From Micromonospora purpureochromogenes (lineage in GTDB: Bacteria; Actinomycetota; Actinomycetes; Mycobacteriales; Micromonosporaceae), in contig NZ_LT607410.1 of NCBI RefSeq assembly GCF_900091515.1, positions 6,200,001-6,264,000 of the forward strand: a stretch of DNA of 64,000 bases, read 5' to 3'. Position 1 is the stretch's first letter; the number at the start of each line of letters is the position of its first letter. The translations under genes were made by a program, and so were the position numbers. The notes below the pieces were generated by a model, which made no database searches, was not told the DNA's origin, and saw only the letters and a program-made list of their open reading frames with translations. This document shows, piece after piece, positions 19,001 through 27,670 of this stretch.

Positions 19001-22000
19001 TGTAGTTGTAGGTGTCCCACAGGTGCCGGGTGGTGCCGGCGTCGTTCCAGTCCAGCCGGGGATCCCAGCTGGCCCGCAGCCGGCCGGCGTCGTCGTAGGT
19101 GTACCGGGCCATCGGCACGGCCCGCATGGCGGGGGTGGGCAGGTCCGGGTCCCAGGCGGTGAAGGAGATCTCCTTCACCCGACCGGTGTAGTCGCCCCAG
19201 GTGGTGTCATTGCCGCCGGTGGCGGTGGTGGTGGTCGCGTAGGTGAAGGTCAGGGCCCGGCAGCCCCGGGTGAGGGTGGCGCAGTTGACCCCGTCCGGCA
19301 CCGGTGCCAGCATCCGGGTCGGGCGCACGATCTCCTTGTTGTTGATCGTCACCTTCTCCCAGCTCAACGTGGTGGTCTGGTTGCTGCCCGGCACGTTCAC
19401 CGAGGTCGGGAAGTACTTCCCTGCCGCAGTGCCGGTCACCCGGGTGAAGAGGACGCTGTTGCCGTCCTCGTCAGTCAGCGTGTACTTGTCGCCGGTGCTG
19501 TCGTAGGCCAGCTTCAGCGCCTCCATCCCGATCTCCGGGTCGAAGGCGGTAGCGGTGCGCTTGCTGAAACCGATCGTGTCCCCCTCCGGCAGCCCGACCT
19601 GCACGAGCGAGCCGTAGACGGTCAGCGAGGTGTACGGCGAGTCGGCCTCGTCCACGACCGCACCGGAGACCCAGCCCGGCCCGAACATGTTCGCCGAGTC
19701 GGTCTCGGTGGCGCGGCGGGTGTTGTAGGAGCGTGCGACGGTCAGGTCGCTGCCGAACGAGTCCACCGACACGTCGGTGTCGGACAGGGTGTAGTTGCCG
19801 GTGATCAGGTTGACCGACCCGGGCCCGATCTGCTCGGACTCCGCCGACGCCTGGGTGCGGTCGAACTTGATCCGGATCGGGCTGGAGGTGCCACCGGTGC
19901 CGCCGGCGAAGGTGCCGCGCACCTGCAGCGGCCCGTCCCGGGGGATCGACTCGGCGTCGGCCGCCGCCAGGGTGGCCTCGACGTCCCAGTTCAGCTTCGG
20001 GAAGGCACCGCCGCCGCTGGTGGGCAGTGGCCAGGTGACCGCGCCACCACCGGCCGCCACCGTCACGTGACCGGCCGGGATGTCCACCCAGGCGTCCGCG
20101 TCGCCCCGCCGCCACTGGTAGGTCACGCCGGTCGCCGCCGCCTGGCCGACACCGGTGATCGCGGTCTTCGCCGCGGTGACGTCACCCTCCTTAGGCGCGG
20201 TGACCGCACCGGAACCCACGTTGAAGGTGTACGTCCGGATCGCGGACTGATTGCCGGCCCGGTCCCGGGAGCGCACGTAGAGCGTCTGGGGACCGTCCGC
20301 GGTGGGCGTGATCGACACCGTGGCGCTGCCGCCGAGCGTCGCCGCGTTGACCGTCTGGTTCGGCGGGTTGCTGTTCAGCCCATACTCGTAGGCGGCCACA
20401 TCGGCAACGCCGGAGGCGCCGAAGGTGAAGCTGCCGGCCGTGCCGGCCGCGCCCGCCCACTGGCCGCTCGGGTATGCGGTCGACGACACCGACGGCATGG
20501 CCGACGGCGCGGTCGTGTCGATGATGAAGGCGCAGTAGCTGCTCCACGCCCCGTTGACCAGACCGTCGTTGCCCCGCACGTGCCAGGAGTAGGTGCTGCC
20601 CTCGCTGAATGCGCCTGCGGGCACGGACGTCGACAGCCAGGATCCGGAGGCGCCGGGGCCGACGATCGCGCCGCCGATCCGGGTGCCGCCACCCGTCGTC
20701 CACTCGAACTCGGCCTTGACCTGCGAACCCTCGGCGTCGTTGACCTGCGCCCGCAGCTGTGGCGTCTTGGAGTTGAGGTAGGGGGTGCTCGACCCGGTCG
20801 CGCACGTCGTCGACGGCACGGTGGCCCGGGCGCTGACCGTGGGCGGTGACTGGTACGTCAGCGTGACGTACGGGTCGTTCGCCCCCTCCATCGAGTTGAA
20901 CTTCTTCCACGCCAGGTTGTCGGTCTCGGAGGTGGCCCGCAGACCAACGTTCACCGTGCAGCAGGTCGCACCACTCGCGTGGTCCGCGAACGCCCCGGTC
21001 ACCGAGGAGTTCACCCAACCGGCCGCGCAGGACGAGCTGTAGCCCTTGGTGGACGAGGTGTAGCCGAGCCTCTTCACCCACGTGGGCTGGCTGGTCCACC
21101 GGGTGGAGGTGCTGGCGTGCAACGTCTCCCAGGTCTCCCACTGCCGGCCGGTGCAGGACCAGGAGTGGTGCTCCCACAGGTAGAGCGTGGCGGCCTGCAC
21201 CTGCTTGCCCTTCAGCCAGTCCAGACCGTCGAAGCGCAGGAACGATCGGGCCTTGGTGGTGCCGCTGTCGTAGGTGCCGAGCTTGAGCTCAGTGGCAGCC
21301 GACTGGTCCGAGGTGTAGTCCGACTGCACGAAGGCGTCGTAGTTCGGCTTGAGGGTGACCGCCGGGTCGATGGTGACCGGAAAGACGGTCTTCGGATCGG
21401 CCAGCCACCGCTCGTCCGGCGTCAGCGTCATCGCCAGCCGACCGGCCTTCGCCGCACCGATCTTCTTGGCAACCTTCGCCCGGCGCACCCGCTCACCCGA
21501 CTTCGGGTCGACCTGGGCGTCCCACATCTCCGGCTGGGGCGAGACACCCACCACGGCGCCGCCCTTGTTCCGGATCTCGAAGCCGCCGCGCTTGTCGTCG
21601 GTTAGCGCCACGCCCTTGCTCCGCAGGGGCAGGGAGAGGGCGCTCACCTGGGCGACCGCCGCCCGGTTCTTCACCACCAGGAACTGTTCGAAGCCGGTCC
21701 GAGTGGATTCGACCACCAGGTCGACGCCGGGACGCACCTCTGGGTAGGTGGCCTTCGTGCCCTCCACGACGGGCGCCGGCAACCGGCCGGACCAACCCAG
21801 AGAGACCGTCCCGCTGCCGGTCGACATTGTCACCAGGTCGTGCACTCCGGCACCCGCCGCACCGGAGAGACGCAGGTCGGCCGGGTGAGCCTTCGCCGCG
21901 ACCGACCCGTCAGGTTCCGGCGCGAGCGAGAAGTCGACCGGCTTCCAGCCGCCGGTCTTCTCGTCCCGGATCCGCACCGGGCCCAGGTGGACCTCCGCCT

Positions 22001-22313
22001 CCACCCGACCGTCGGGATACGCCCAGAAGTCAGACGTCTCCGACGTCATCCCGGTGATGTGGACCTTTTTCCTGGTCAACCGGGCCGTCGCCAGCGCCGC
22101 CGCCTCGTCCGGGCGCTCCAGCACCTGAGGCCCGGGCGAGGTGGGCGTGGTCGCCGGCTGCGGTGACGCGGCAGCCGGAGGCGCGGCGACCCAATCGGCC
22201 ATGGTGGCCGCCAGCAGCACGGACAGCCCGGCCGCCAGCGCCCGGCCGCCCCGGCCACGGGACAGCCGTGGGATCCGGGACACTGGGCCCCAGACGGATC
22301 TTCTTGGTTCCAC
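16029..22313 (-). CDS. secreted RHS/YD-repeat polymorphic toxin with variable C-terminal tip
   Basis: The 2,094-residue protein begins with a signal peptide (helix at about 26-40, AAAS cleavage region). A DNRLRE-like adhesion region follows at about 300-480 (FVQSDYTSDQ, GTYDSGTTKARSFLRFDGLDW). Ig-like modules, a DUF6531-type entry (GPGSVNLITGNYTLSDTDVS), many YD repeats and the RHS core (YNPTTGRFLQTDPVPGG, then DPVNSFDLDGK) come next. After DLDGK the last 138 residues (bases 16029-16445) are unlike the rest: about 28 Arg+Lys, four acidic residues, many Tyr/Trp/Gly. In RHS proteins this position carries the toxin delivered to competitors. AGGAGG precedes the GTG start. The tip DNA is visibly less GC-rich than the core, which suggests exchange. 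Its activity is unknown. Confidence 0.88.
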   Translation of the reverse strand: MEPRRSVWGPVSRIPRLSRGRGGRALAAGLSVLLAATMADWVAAPPAAASPQPATTPTSPGPQVLERPDEAAALATARLTRKKVHITGMTSETSDFWAYPDGRVEAEVHLGPVRIRDEKTGGWKPVDFSLAPEPDGSVAAKAHPADLRLSGAAGAGVHDLVTMSTGSGTVSLGWSGRLPAPVVEGTKATYPEVRPGVDLVVESTRTGFEQFLVVKNRAAVAQVSALSLPLRSKGVALTDDKRGGFEIRNKGGAVVGVSPQPEMWDAQVDPKSGERVRRAKVAKKIGAAKAGRLAMTLTPDERWLADPKTVFPVTIDPAVTLKPNYDAFVQSDYTSDQSAATELKLGTYDSGTTKARSFLRFDGLDWLKGKQVQAATLYLWEHHSWSCTGRQWETWETLHASTSTRWTSQPTWVKRLGYTSSTKGYSSSCAAGWVNSSVTGAFADHASGATCCTVNVGLRATSETDNLAWKKFNSMEGANDPYVTLTYQSPPTVSARATVPSTTCATGSSTPYLNSKTPQLRAQVNDAEGSQVKAEFEWTTGGGTRIGGAIVGPGASGSWLSTSVPAGAFSEGSTYSWHVRGNDGLVNGAWSSYCAFIIDTTAPSAMPSVSSTAYPSGQWAGAAGTAGSFTFGASGVADVAAYEYGLNSNPPNQTVNAATLGGSATVSITPTADGPQTLYVRSRDRAGNQSAIRTYTFNVGSGAVTAPKEGDVTAAKTAITGVGQAAATGVTYQWRRGDADAWVDIPAGHVTVAAGGGAVTWPLPTSGGGAFPKLNWDVEATLAAADAESIPRDGPLQVRGTFAGGTGGTSSPIRIKFDRTQASAESEQIGPGSVNLITGNYTLSDTDVSVDSFGSDLTVARSYNTRRATETDSANMFGPGWVSGAVVDEADSPYTSLTVYGSLVQVGLPEGDTIGFSKRTATAFDPEIGMEALKLAYDSTGDKYTLTDEDGNSVLFTRVTGTAAGKYFPTSVNVPGSNQTTTLSWEKVTINNKEIVRPTRMLAPVPDGVNCATLTRGCRALTFTYATTTTATGGNDTTWGDYTGRVKEISFTAWDPDLPTPAMRAVPMARYTYDDAGRLRASWDPRLDWNDAGTTRHLWDTYNYNLDGILSSVTPNGQEAWQLSYTTIPGDPGLGRLNKVSRSALAAGTAVTSVVYKVPVSGAGAPYDLSAAQTSRWYQTEAPTDATAVFPADQVPDGSPSGGSLPSSYERATVTYLDANARKVNTAAPGGHIDAAWYDQRGNTVRTLTAGNRDRALNASSTDDAATETGRARALSSLNTYSSDGQRLTSTWGPEHDVTLPDDTVVRGRQITLNTYDEGAPTTGGPYNLVTTEKVGVRWYPNGVETDSDLRTTTTAYDWTLRQPTVVTVDPSGLAQATRTTYDPITGLVTSTTAPAGGTSTTTPATRKTVYYRATSGSGYTECDLKPEWANLPCRVQPGGQAASGPELPVTVTTYDMFNQSRVVTEKTSAGTLRTTTTTYDGAGRAYETSVTAATSLGTAVPVTRNVYDPATGQLLRTQSVVGGTVTAQVIRAYDTLGRLTSYTDTDGNVSTTTYDLLGRTKTSHDGKAQRTYTYDGGTERRGLLTSVDDTQAGVFSGSYDADGNLVSETWPNGVQVSMEVDELATQVGLTYVKPGCAAADCTLYNESVTESVHGQWREHVSSLSEQSYGYDQAGRLTSIKDVLGDQCTTRSYGLSSSSNRNSVTEYAPASDGSCQTTTAASSRTWTYDTADRVNTTGYVYDTLGRTTTVPAVDTGNPAGGNVTATYHVTDLVDTINQNGRTTDYTLDVTGERVRSWTDNASGTAVQAVNHYDGDDDSPSWTQETADSFTRPLSGLTGMAGIFDGGSGEVAWHLTNLHGDLVAELDNAGEGLARTTEAGEYGTPRNAGDVGTERYGWLGAKQRAADAPSGIVLMGVRLYNPTTGRFLQTDPVPGGSCSAYEYGCGDPVNSFDLDGKRWCWKVCGWGRNSVWRMGFYGTRLAGHAAGFYGGYKEFRGGYRAIRSGYRMYKSIKRNGYKATFRPFRAKSRWRYMAAGLASWMGYHDFMTDWGGFRRASGDTTRAIGRHACNGVRGVKRWVSHVSGGRVYTNSSSCR

Positions 22314-22779
22314 TGATCCTCCTAGATCGAACAGGGAGTGATCAGAGAACTACACCCTTCGAAGATCCGCAGCCGCCGATAGTATGAACTGGCATCCACC
22401 GAACGACCGACAGCACGGAACTCAATCGAATTGATGCTGCTCAAGGCCCCAAGGCGCCCCGACCTGCGCCATCACGGCCGATAGTGATATGCACCACAGT
22501 GATCTTCGATCGATGCCGGTCGTACGATCGGGGGCTTTCCACCAGTCGGTTCAGGCCACCCGCCGGGGGCGACCACCGGCCCGGCCACGCCACGACCGCG
22601 GCAGCGGTTCTTGTCACATCGCGGCACCCTGCCGAATCGGCTCAACCGTCCGGTGAACGGACGAAAAGGGACACTGCTCATCGCCGCAGGCGGACGGGCG
22701 GGGCGTCTTATCAATCGGTGGCCGTCCTGACATCGGCTCAACAGGCGGACTGCAACAACCTCTGGCAGCATGTCCTGGC
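22314..22779. other. 466-bp intergenic region, divergent promoters for RHS and NAGGN operons
   Basis: I see no convincing gene here; the short frames have shadow-like composition. The stretch is less GC-rich than its surroundings. On the RHS side, TAGGAGGATCA precedes the GTG at 22313 and CATACTAT at about 22381-22388 is a possible -10. On the NAGGN side no clear -10, -35 or ribosome-binding site is visible before the ATG at 22780. Several short dyads rich in GATC/CGATCG occur at about 22500-22535, any of which could be an operator. Confidence 0.5.
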
Positions 22780-24564
22780 ATGTGCGGACTGGCTGGGGAG
22801 TTCCGCCGTGACGGCTCACGGGCCGACGTCGCGGCGGTGGAGCGCATGGCGGCGACGATGAGCGACCGGGGCCCGGACGACAGCGGGGTCTGGTCGCAAG
22901 GGCCCATCGCTCTCGGGCACCGGCGGCTCAAGATCATCGACTTGTCGGCGGCGAGCGGGCAACCGCTGATCGACCCCGACTCGGGGCTCACCGGAGTCTT
23001 CAACGGATGCGTCTACAACTACCGCGAGCTGCGCGAGGAGTTGCAGGCCAAGGGGCACCGCTTCTTCTCCTCAGGCGACAGCGAGGTCGTCGTCAAGGCG
23101 TACGCCGAGTGGGGACTCGACTTCGTCGACCACCTGATCGGCATGTTCGCCGTGGCGATCACCGAGCGGGACACCGGCCGGCTGGTGCTGGCCCGGGACC
23201 GGCTCGGCATCAAGCCGCTCTACCTGGCCGAGACGCCGGGCGTGGTGCGCTTCGCCAGCACCCTGCCGGCGCTGCTGGCCGGCGGTGGCGTGGACACCGC
23301 CATCGATCCGGTGGCGCTCGCCCACTACCTGAGCTTCCACAGCATCGTGCCGCCGCCGCGGACCATCCTGCGCGGTGTCACCAAGCTGCCCCCGGCCACG
23401 GTCCGGGTCTACGAGCCGGACGGCCGCACCCACGAGCGGGTCTACTGGGACCCGTCCTTCACCCGGGCCGCCGAGCGGGCCGACTGGTCCGAGCAGGACT
23501 GGCAGGACGCCCTGCTGGAGTCGCTGACCACCGCCGTGCGCCGCCGGATGGTCGCCGACGTGCCGGTCGGCGTGCTGCTCTCCGGTGGGCTGGACTCCAG
23601 CCTGGTGGTCGCGCTGCTGGCCGGCGAGGGGCAGTCCGGGCTGTCCACCTTCTCCATCGGTTTCGACTCCGTCGGCGGCCGGGAGGGCGACGAGTTCGTC
23701 TACTCCGACCTGGTCGCGAAGACCTTCGACACCGACCACCACCAGCTCAAGGTGGCCGCCGGCGACCTGGTGCCGCCGCTGGAGGCGGCCGTCGCGGCGA
23801 TGAGCGAGCCGATGGTCAGCCACGACTGCGTCGCCTTCTACCTGCTCAGCCAGGAGGTGTCGCGGCACGTCAAGGTGGTCCAGTCCGGGCAGGGCGCCGA
23901 CGAGATCCTGGGCGGCTACCACTGGTACCCGCCGCTGGCCGGGGTCGACCGGGAGCAGGCGCTGCAGACGTACGCGAAGGCGTTCTTCGACCGGGACGCG
24001 GCCGGCCTGGCCCGGGTGCTCAACCCGGACCGGCTGGCCGACGGCGACCCGGCGCGGGAGTTCGTGACGGCGCACCTGGCCCGGCCGGGCGCGCAGACCG
24101 CGGTCGACGCCGGCCTGCGGATCGACACCCAGATCATGCTCACCGACGACCCGGTGAAGCGGGTGGACAACATGACCATGGCGCACGGGCTGGAGGCCCG
24201 GGTGCCGTTCCTGGACCACGAGTTCGTGGAGCTGGCCGCGAGCTGCCCGCCCGAGCTGAAGCTGGCGCAGGGCGGCAAGGGCGTGCTCAAGGAGATCGGC
24301 CGCCGGGTCCTGCCGCACGAGGTGATCGACCGGCCCAAGGGCTACTTCCCGGTGCCGGGCCTCACCCACCTGGAGGGCAAGCTGCTCGATCGGGTACGCG
24401 ACGCGCTCTCCGCGCCGGCCGCCCGCCGCCGCGACCTGTTCCGCGCCGACTACGTCGACGCGCTGCTCGCCGACCCGAACGCCGAACTGACCCCGTTGAA
24501 CGGAAACAAGCTGTGGCAGCTGGGACTCCTGGAAATGTGGCTCCAGAGCCACGGGATCGACTGA
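22780..24564 (+). CDS. asnO: N-acetylglutaminylglutamine amidotransferase (asparagine synthase family)
   Basis: The 594-residue protein has the class-II glutamine amidotransferase domain with nucleophile Cys2 (MCGLAGEF), RGPDDSG and GVFNGCVYNYRELR. The asparagine-synthase domain follows with the pyrophosphate loop SGGLDSS (268-274). It amidates the terminal carboxylate of N-acetylglutaminylglutamine to give the compatible solute NAGGN. The assignment over AsnB comes from the two genes immediately behind it, a GNAT-ATP-grasp ligase and an M42-type peptidase, the known NAGGN trio. The start is fixed by the catalytic Cys2, although no ribosome-binding site is visible. Confidence 0.9.
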   Translation: MCGLAGEFRRDGSRADVAAVERMAATMSDRGPDDSGVWSQGPIALGHRRLKIIDLSAASGQPLIDPDSGLTGVFNGCVYNYRELREELQAKGHRFFSSGDSEVVVKAYAEWGLDFVDHLIGMFAVAITERDTGRLVLARDRLGIKPLYLAETPGVVRFASTLPALLAGGGVDTAIDPVALAHYLSFHSIVPPPRTILRGVTKLPPATVRVYEPDGRTHERVYWDPSFTRAAERADWSEQDWQDALLESLTTAVRRRMVADVPVGVLLSGGLDSSLVVALLAGEGQSGLSTFSIGFDSVGGREGDEFVYSDLVAKTFDTDHHQLKVAAGDLVPPLEAAVAAMSEPMVSHDCVAFYLLSQEVSRHVKVVQSGQGADEILGGYHWYPPLAGVDREQALQTYAKAFFDRDAAGLARVLNPDRLADGDPAREFVTAHLARPGAQTAVDAGLRIDTQIMLTDDPVKRVDNMTMAHGLEARVPFLDHEFVELAASCPPELKLAQGGKGVLKEIGRRVLPHEVIDRPKGYFPVPGLTHLEGKLLDRVRDALSAPAARRRDLFRADYVDALLADPNAELTPLNGNKLWQLGLLEMWLQSHGID

Positions 24565-24566
24565 CC

Positions 24567-26384
24567 ATGACCGACACGGTGACGACCACCGACCGGGAGC
24601 GGGTGCCGGGCCGACACCGGGAGCGGATCGGCCCCGGCGGCGACCCGGTCGCGCCCGGCCCGCCGGCACCCCGCCCGCGCAGCACCGACGACTCCGGCGT
24701 GGTGCTGGACTGCGGCTGGGGGCGGCTGGTCTTCGGCCAGACCTTCACCGACCAGGCGGCGGTGGCGGACGTGCTGCGCTCCGAGGCGGCCGGCGCCCGG
24801 GACATCTGCATCTACCTGCGCGACCCGCACGTGCTGGTGTCCCGGCTCCCGGACGAGCTGTTCATCGACCCGTCGCTGACCTATCGGCTGCCGCTGGGCG
24901 AGCGGCGTCCGGCCGCCACCGACGGCGACGGCGAGGTCCCCGGCCTGGTGATCCGGCCGCTGCGCGACGCCGACGACGCGGACGCGGTCAACCGGATCTA
25001 CGCCCGCAACGGCATGGTCACCGCGCCGGTCGACGTGCTGGTCGACAACGCCGGCACCGACCGCTTCCTGCACCTGGTCGCCGAGGCCGCCACCGGCGAG
25101 ATCGTCGGCACCATCACCGGCGTGGACCACGTGGCGGTCTTCGCCGACCCGGAGAACGGCGCCAGCCTCTGGTGTCTGACCGTCGACTTCAACACCGCGC
25201 CGCCCGGCACCGGCCAGGCGCTGCTGACCGGGCTGGCCGACCGGCTCGACGAGCGGGGGCGGGCCTTCGTGGACCTGTCCGTGCTCGCCGAGAACTCCGG
25301 CGCGATCCGGCTCTACGAGCGGCTCGGCTTCCATCGCACCGCGACGCTCTGCGTGAAGCGGAAGAACCCGATCAACGAGCGGCTCTTCCTGCCCGCCACC
25401 CCGGCCGGGTACGACGACCTCAACCCGTACGCGAAGATCGTCGCCGATGAGGCGATGCGGCGCGGCATCCGGGTGGAGGTCACCGACCCGCGCTGGGGGG
25501 AACTGCGGCTGACCAGCGGCGGCCGGACGATCCACACCCGGGAGTCGCTGTCCGAGCTGACCTCGGCGGTGGCGATGAGCCGCTGCGACGACAAGCGGGT
25601 CACCCGGCGGATCCTCACCGAGGCGGGGCTGTCGGTGCCGCGCGGCCGGACCGCCACCGGCGGGCCGGACGACCTGGCCTTCCTCGCCGACGTCGGGCCG
25701 GTGGTGGTCAAGCCGGCGCGGGGCGAGCAGGGCAACGGCATCACCGTCGGCGTGCGCACCGCCGAGGCGCTGACCGCGGCGGTCGAGCTGGCCCGGCGGT
25801 TCTGCCCGGACGTGCTGATCGAGGAGCTGCGCGACGGCGAGGACCTGCGGGTGATCGTGATCGACCACGAGGTGGTGGCCGCGGCCGTCCGCCGGCCGGC
25901 CCAGGTCACCGGCGACGGGGTGCACGACATCGCCGCGCTGATCGACCGGCAGAGCCGCCGCCGGGCCGCCGCCACCGGGGGCGAGTCCCGCATCCCGGTC
26001 GACGAGATGACCCGCGAGGTGGTCGCGGCGGCCGGGTACCGGATGGACGACGTGCTGCCCGAGGGCGAGGTGCTGGCCGTACGCCGGACCGCCAACCTGC
26101 ACACCGGCGGCACCATCCACGACGTGACCGCCGAGCTGCACCCGGCGATCGCCGAGGCCTGCGTGGCGGCGAGCCGGGCGCTGGACATCCCGGTCACCGG
26201 GCTGGACCTGCTGGTGCCGGCGCCGGACCGGCCGGAGCACGTCTTCATCGAGGCCAACGAGCGGCCCGGCCTGGCAAACCACGAGCCGCAGCCGACCGCC
26301 GAGCGCTTCGTCGACCTGCTCTTCCCCGGCACCCGCGCCCCGCAGCGGCTCTGGAGCCCGGCCGGCCCGGGAGCCGCCGCGTGA
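24567..26384 (+). CDS. ngg: N-acetylglutaminylglutamine synthetase (GNAT + ATP-grasp)
   Basis: The 605-residue fusion has a Pro/Arg-rich N-terminus, then a GNAT acetyltransferase domain (about 125-270; LIRPLRDADDADAVNRIYARN, ENSGAIRLYERLGFHRT). An ATP-grasp ligase domain follows (about 330-590; GPVVVKPARGEQGNGITVGV, FIEANERPGLANHEPQP). This layout matches the NAGGN synthetase, which acetylates glutamine and ligates a second glutamine. It begins two bases after asnO and overlaps the next gene by four bases (GTGA), so all three are translationally linked. The pathway makes an osmoprotectant in the cytoplasm. Confidence 0.92.
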   Translation: MTDTVTTTDRERVPGRHRERIGPGGDPVAPGPPAPRPRSTDDSGVVLDCGWGRLVFGQTFTDQAAVADVLRSEAAGARDICIYLRDPHVLVSRLPDELFIDPSLTYRLPLGERRPAATDGDGEVPGLVIRPLRDADDADAVNRIYARNGMVTAPVDVLVDNAGTDRFLHLVAEAATGEIVGTITGVDHVAVFADPENGASLWCLTVDFNTAPPGTGQALLTGLADRLDERGRAFVDLSVLAENSGAIRLYERLGFHRTATLCVKRKNPINERLFLPATPAGYDDLNPYAKIVADEAMRRGIRVEVTDPRWGELRLTSGGRTIHTRESLSELTSAVAMSRCDDKRVTRRILTEAGLSVPRGRTATGGPDDLAFLADVGPVVVKPARGEQGNGITVGVRTAEALTAAVELARRFCPDVLIEELRDGEDLRVIVIDHEVVAAAVRRPAQVTGDGVHDIAALIDRQSRRRAAATGGESRIPVDEMTREVVAAAGYRMDDVLPEGEVLAVRRTANLHTGGTIHDVTAELHPAIAEACVAASRALDIPVTGLDLLVPAPDRPEHVFIEANERPGLANHEPQPTAERFVDLLFPGTRAPQRLWSPAGPGAAA

Positions 26385-27565
26385 GCCCGAAGCCACTGGA
26401 GATCGACCTGGACTACCTGCGCCAGGTGCTGCTGGAGCTGTTGGAGATCCCCAGCCCGTCGGGGCGCACCGACCACGTGCAGCAGTACGTCGGCGAGCGG
26501 CTCTCGGCGCTGGGCATCGCCTCCACGCTGACCCGGCGCGGGGCGCTGAGCGCCTGCCTGCCCGGCCCCCGCCAGACCGGTGCCGACCGGGCGATCGTGG
26601 TGCACACCGACACCATCGGCGGCATGGTGAAGCGGCTCAAGGAGAACGGCCGGCTGGAGCTGAAGACCATCGGTACGCACAGCGCCCGGTTCGCCGAGGG
26701 CGCGCACGTCCGGGTCTTCACCGACGACCTGGACCGGGTGATCACCGGTCAGGTGCTGCCGCTGAAGGCCAGCGGGCACCGCTACAACGACGACGTCGAC
26801 CTGCAGGGCGTCGGCTGGGAGCACGTCGAGGTACGGCTCGACGAGCGGGTCGACGACATCGCCGGCCTGCGCGCGCTGGGCATCGACGCGGGCGATTTCG
26901 TGGCGTTCCTGCCCAACCCGACGATCACGCCGAGCGGGTACGTCAAGTCGCGGCACCTGGACGACAAGGCCGGCGTGGCCGCCGTGCTCACCGCGTTCAA
27001 GGCGATGGTCGACGCCGGAATCACCCCGGCGGTCACCGCGCACCTGCTGGTCACCGTCACCGAGGAGATCGGTCACGGGGCCAGCCACGGCCTCGACCCG
27101 GACGTCGCCGAGATCGTCTCGGTGGACGCGGCGGTGGTCGCCCCCGGCCAGCAGTCCCGGGAGGACGCGGCCACCCTGGCGATGGGCGACGGGGTGGGCC
27201 CGTTCGACTACCACCTGACCCGCAACCTCGCCTCGATCGCCCGCGAGCACGGCGTCGACCTGGTCCGGGACGTCTTCGACTACTACCGCTCGGACGTGGC
27301 GGCGGCGGTCGAGGCCGGCGCGCACGCCCGGGTGGCCCTGCTCGGCTTCGGCGTGGACGCCACCCACGGCCACGAGCGCACCCACCTGGACGGGCTGCGC
27401 CATCTCACCCACCTGCTCTGCCTCTACCTGCAGAGCGACCTGGTCTTCCCGGAGTGGGACGCCGAGCCCGAGGGCGACCTGGCCGACTTCCCGTCGCTGG
27501 CGGTGCAGCCGGCCAGCGAGGAGGGCCCCCGCGAGGGCCCGATCGGCATCGTCGACGCCTCCTGA
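26381..27565 (+). CDS. M42-family peptidase of the NAGGN osmoprotectant system
   Basis: The 394-residue protein is an M42/M20-like metallopeptidase: VVHTDTIGGMVK, KSRHLDDKAGVAAVL with metal-binding His/Asp, and TVTEEIGHGASHG with the catalytic acid pair. It matches the osmoprotectant-system M42 hydrolase that always accompanies asnO and ngg. Whether it trims a precursor or degrades NAGGN when osmotic stress ends is not established. The GTG start overlaps the ngg stop. A strong hairpin terminator begins just after the stop codon. Confidence 0.9.
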   Translation: MSPKPLEIDLDYLRQVLLELLEIPSPSGRTDHVQQYVGERLSALGIASTLTRRGALSACLPGPRQTGADRAIVVHTDTIGGMVKRLKENGRLELKTIGTHSARFAEGAHVRVFTDDLDRVITGQVLPLKASGHRYNDDVDLQGVGWEHVEVRLDERVDDIAGLRALGIDAGDFVAFLPNPTITPSGYVKSRHLDDKAGVAAVLTAFKAMVDAGITPAVTAHLLVTVTEEIGHGASHGLDPDVAEIVSVDAAVVAPGQQSREDAATLAMGDGVGPFDYHLTRNLASIAREHGVDLVRDVFDYYRSDVAAAVEAGAHARVALLGFGVDATHGHERTHLDGLRHLTHLLCLYLQSDLVFPEWDAEPEGDLADFPSLAVQPASEEGPREGPIGIVDAS

Positions 27566-27566
27566 T

Positions 27567-27597
27567 CCGCCCCGCCTCCACGACGGGGGCGGGGCGG
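27567..27597 (+). terminator. NAGGN operon terminator
   Basis: CCGCCCCGCC and GGCGGGGCGG form a 10-bp stem with an 11-nt loop, beginning one base after the stop codon. It separates the operon from the RNase Z leader. Confidence 0.75.
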
Positions 27598-27634
27598 GCC
27601 GGCCTATTTCCGTCCGGGCTGTGATCGAAATCCG

Positions 27635-27664
27635 TTGCCGGTGCCCGGCGGGACTGGATAGCGT
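27635..27664 (+). promoter_or_regulatory. promoter of the RNase Z leader
   Basis: TTGCCG (27635-27640), an 18-bp spacer and TAGCGT (27659-27664) resemble a housekeeping sigma promoter. Transcription would start near 27671, giving a leader of about 275 nt before the rnz start codon. Confidence 0.55.
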
Positions 27665-27670
27665 GGCCGT

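Noticed and set aside
16074..20849. A 1,591-codon plus-strand open frame opposite the RHS gene
   Set aside because: It has only Gly/Arg/Val/Asp-rich shadow composition and no domains; the minus strand has signal peptide, repeats and RHS core in one frame.
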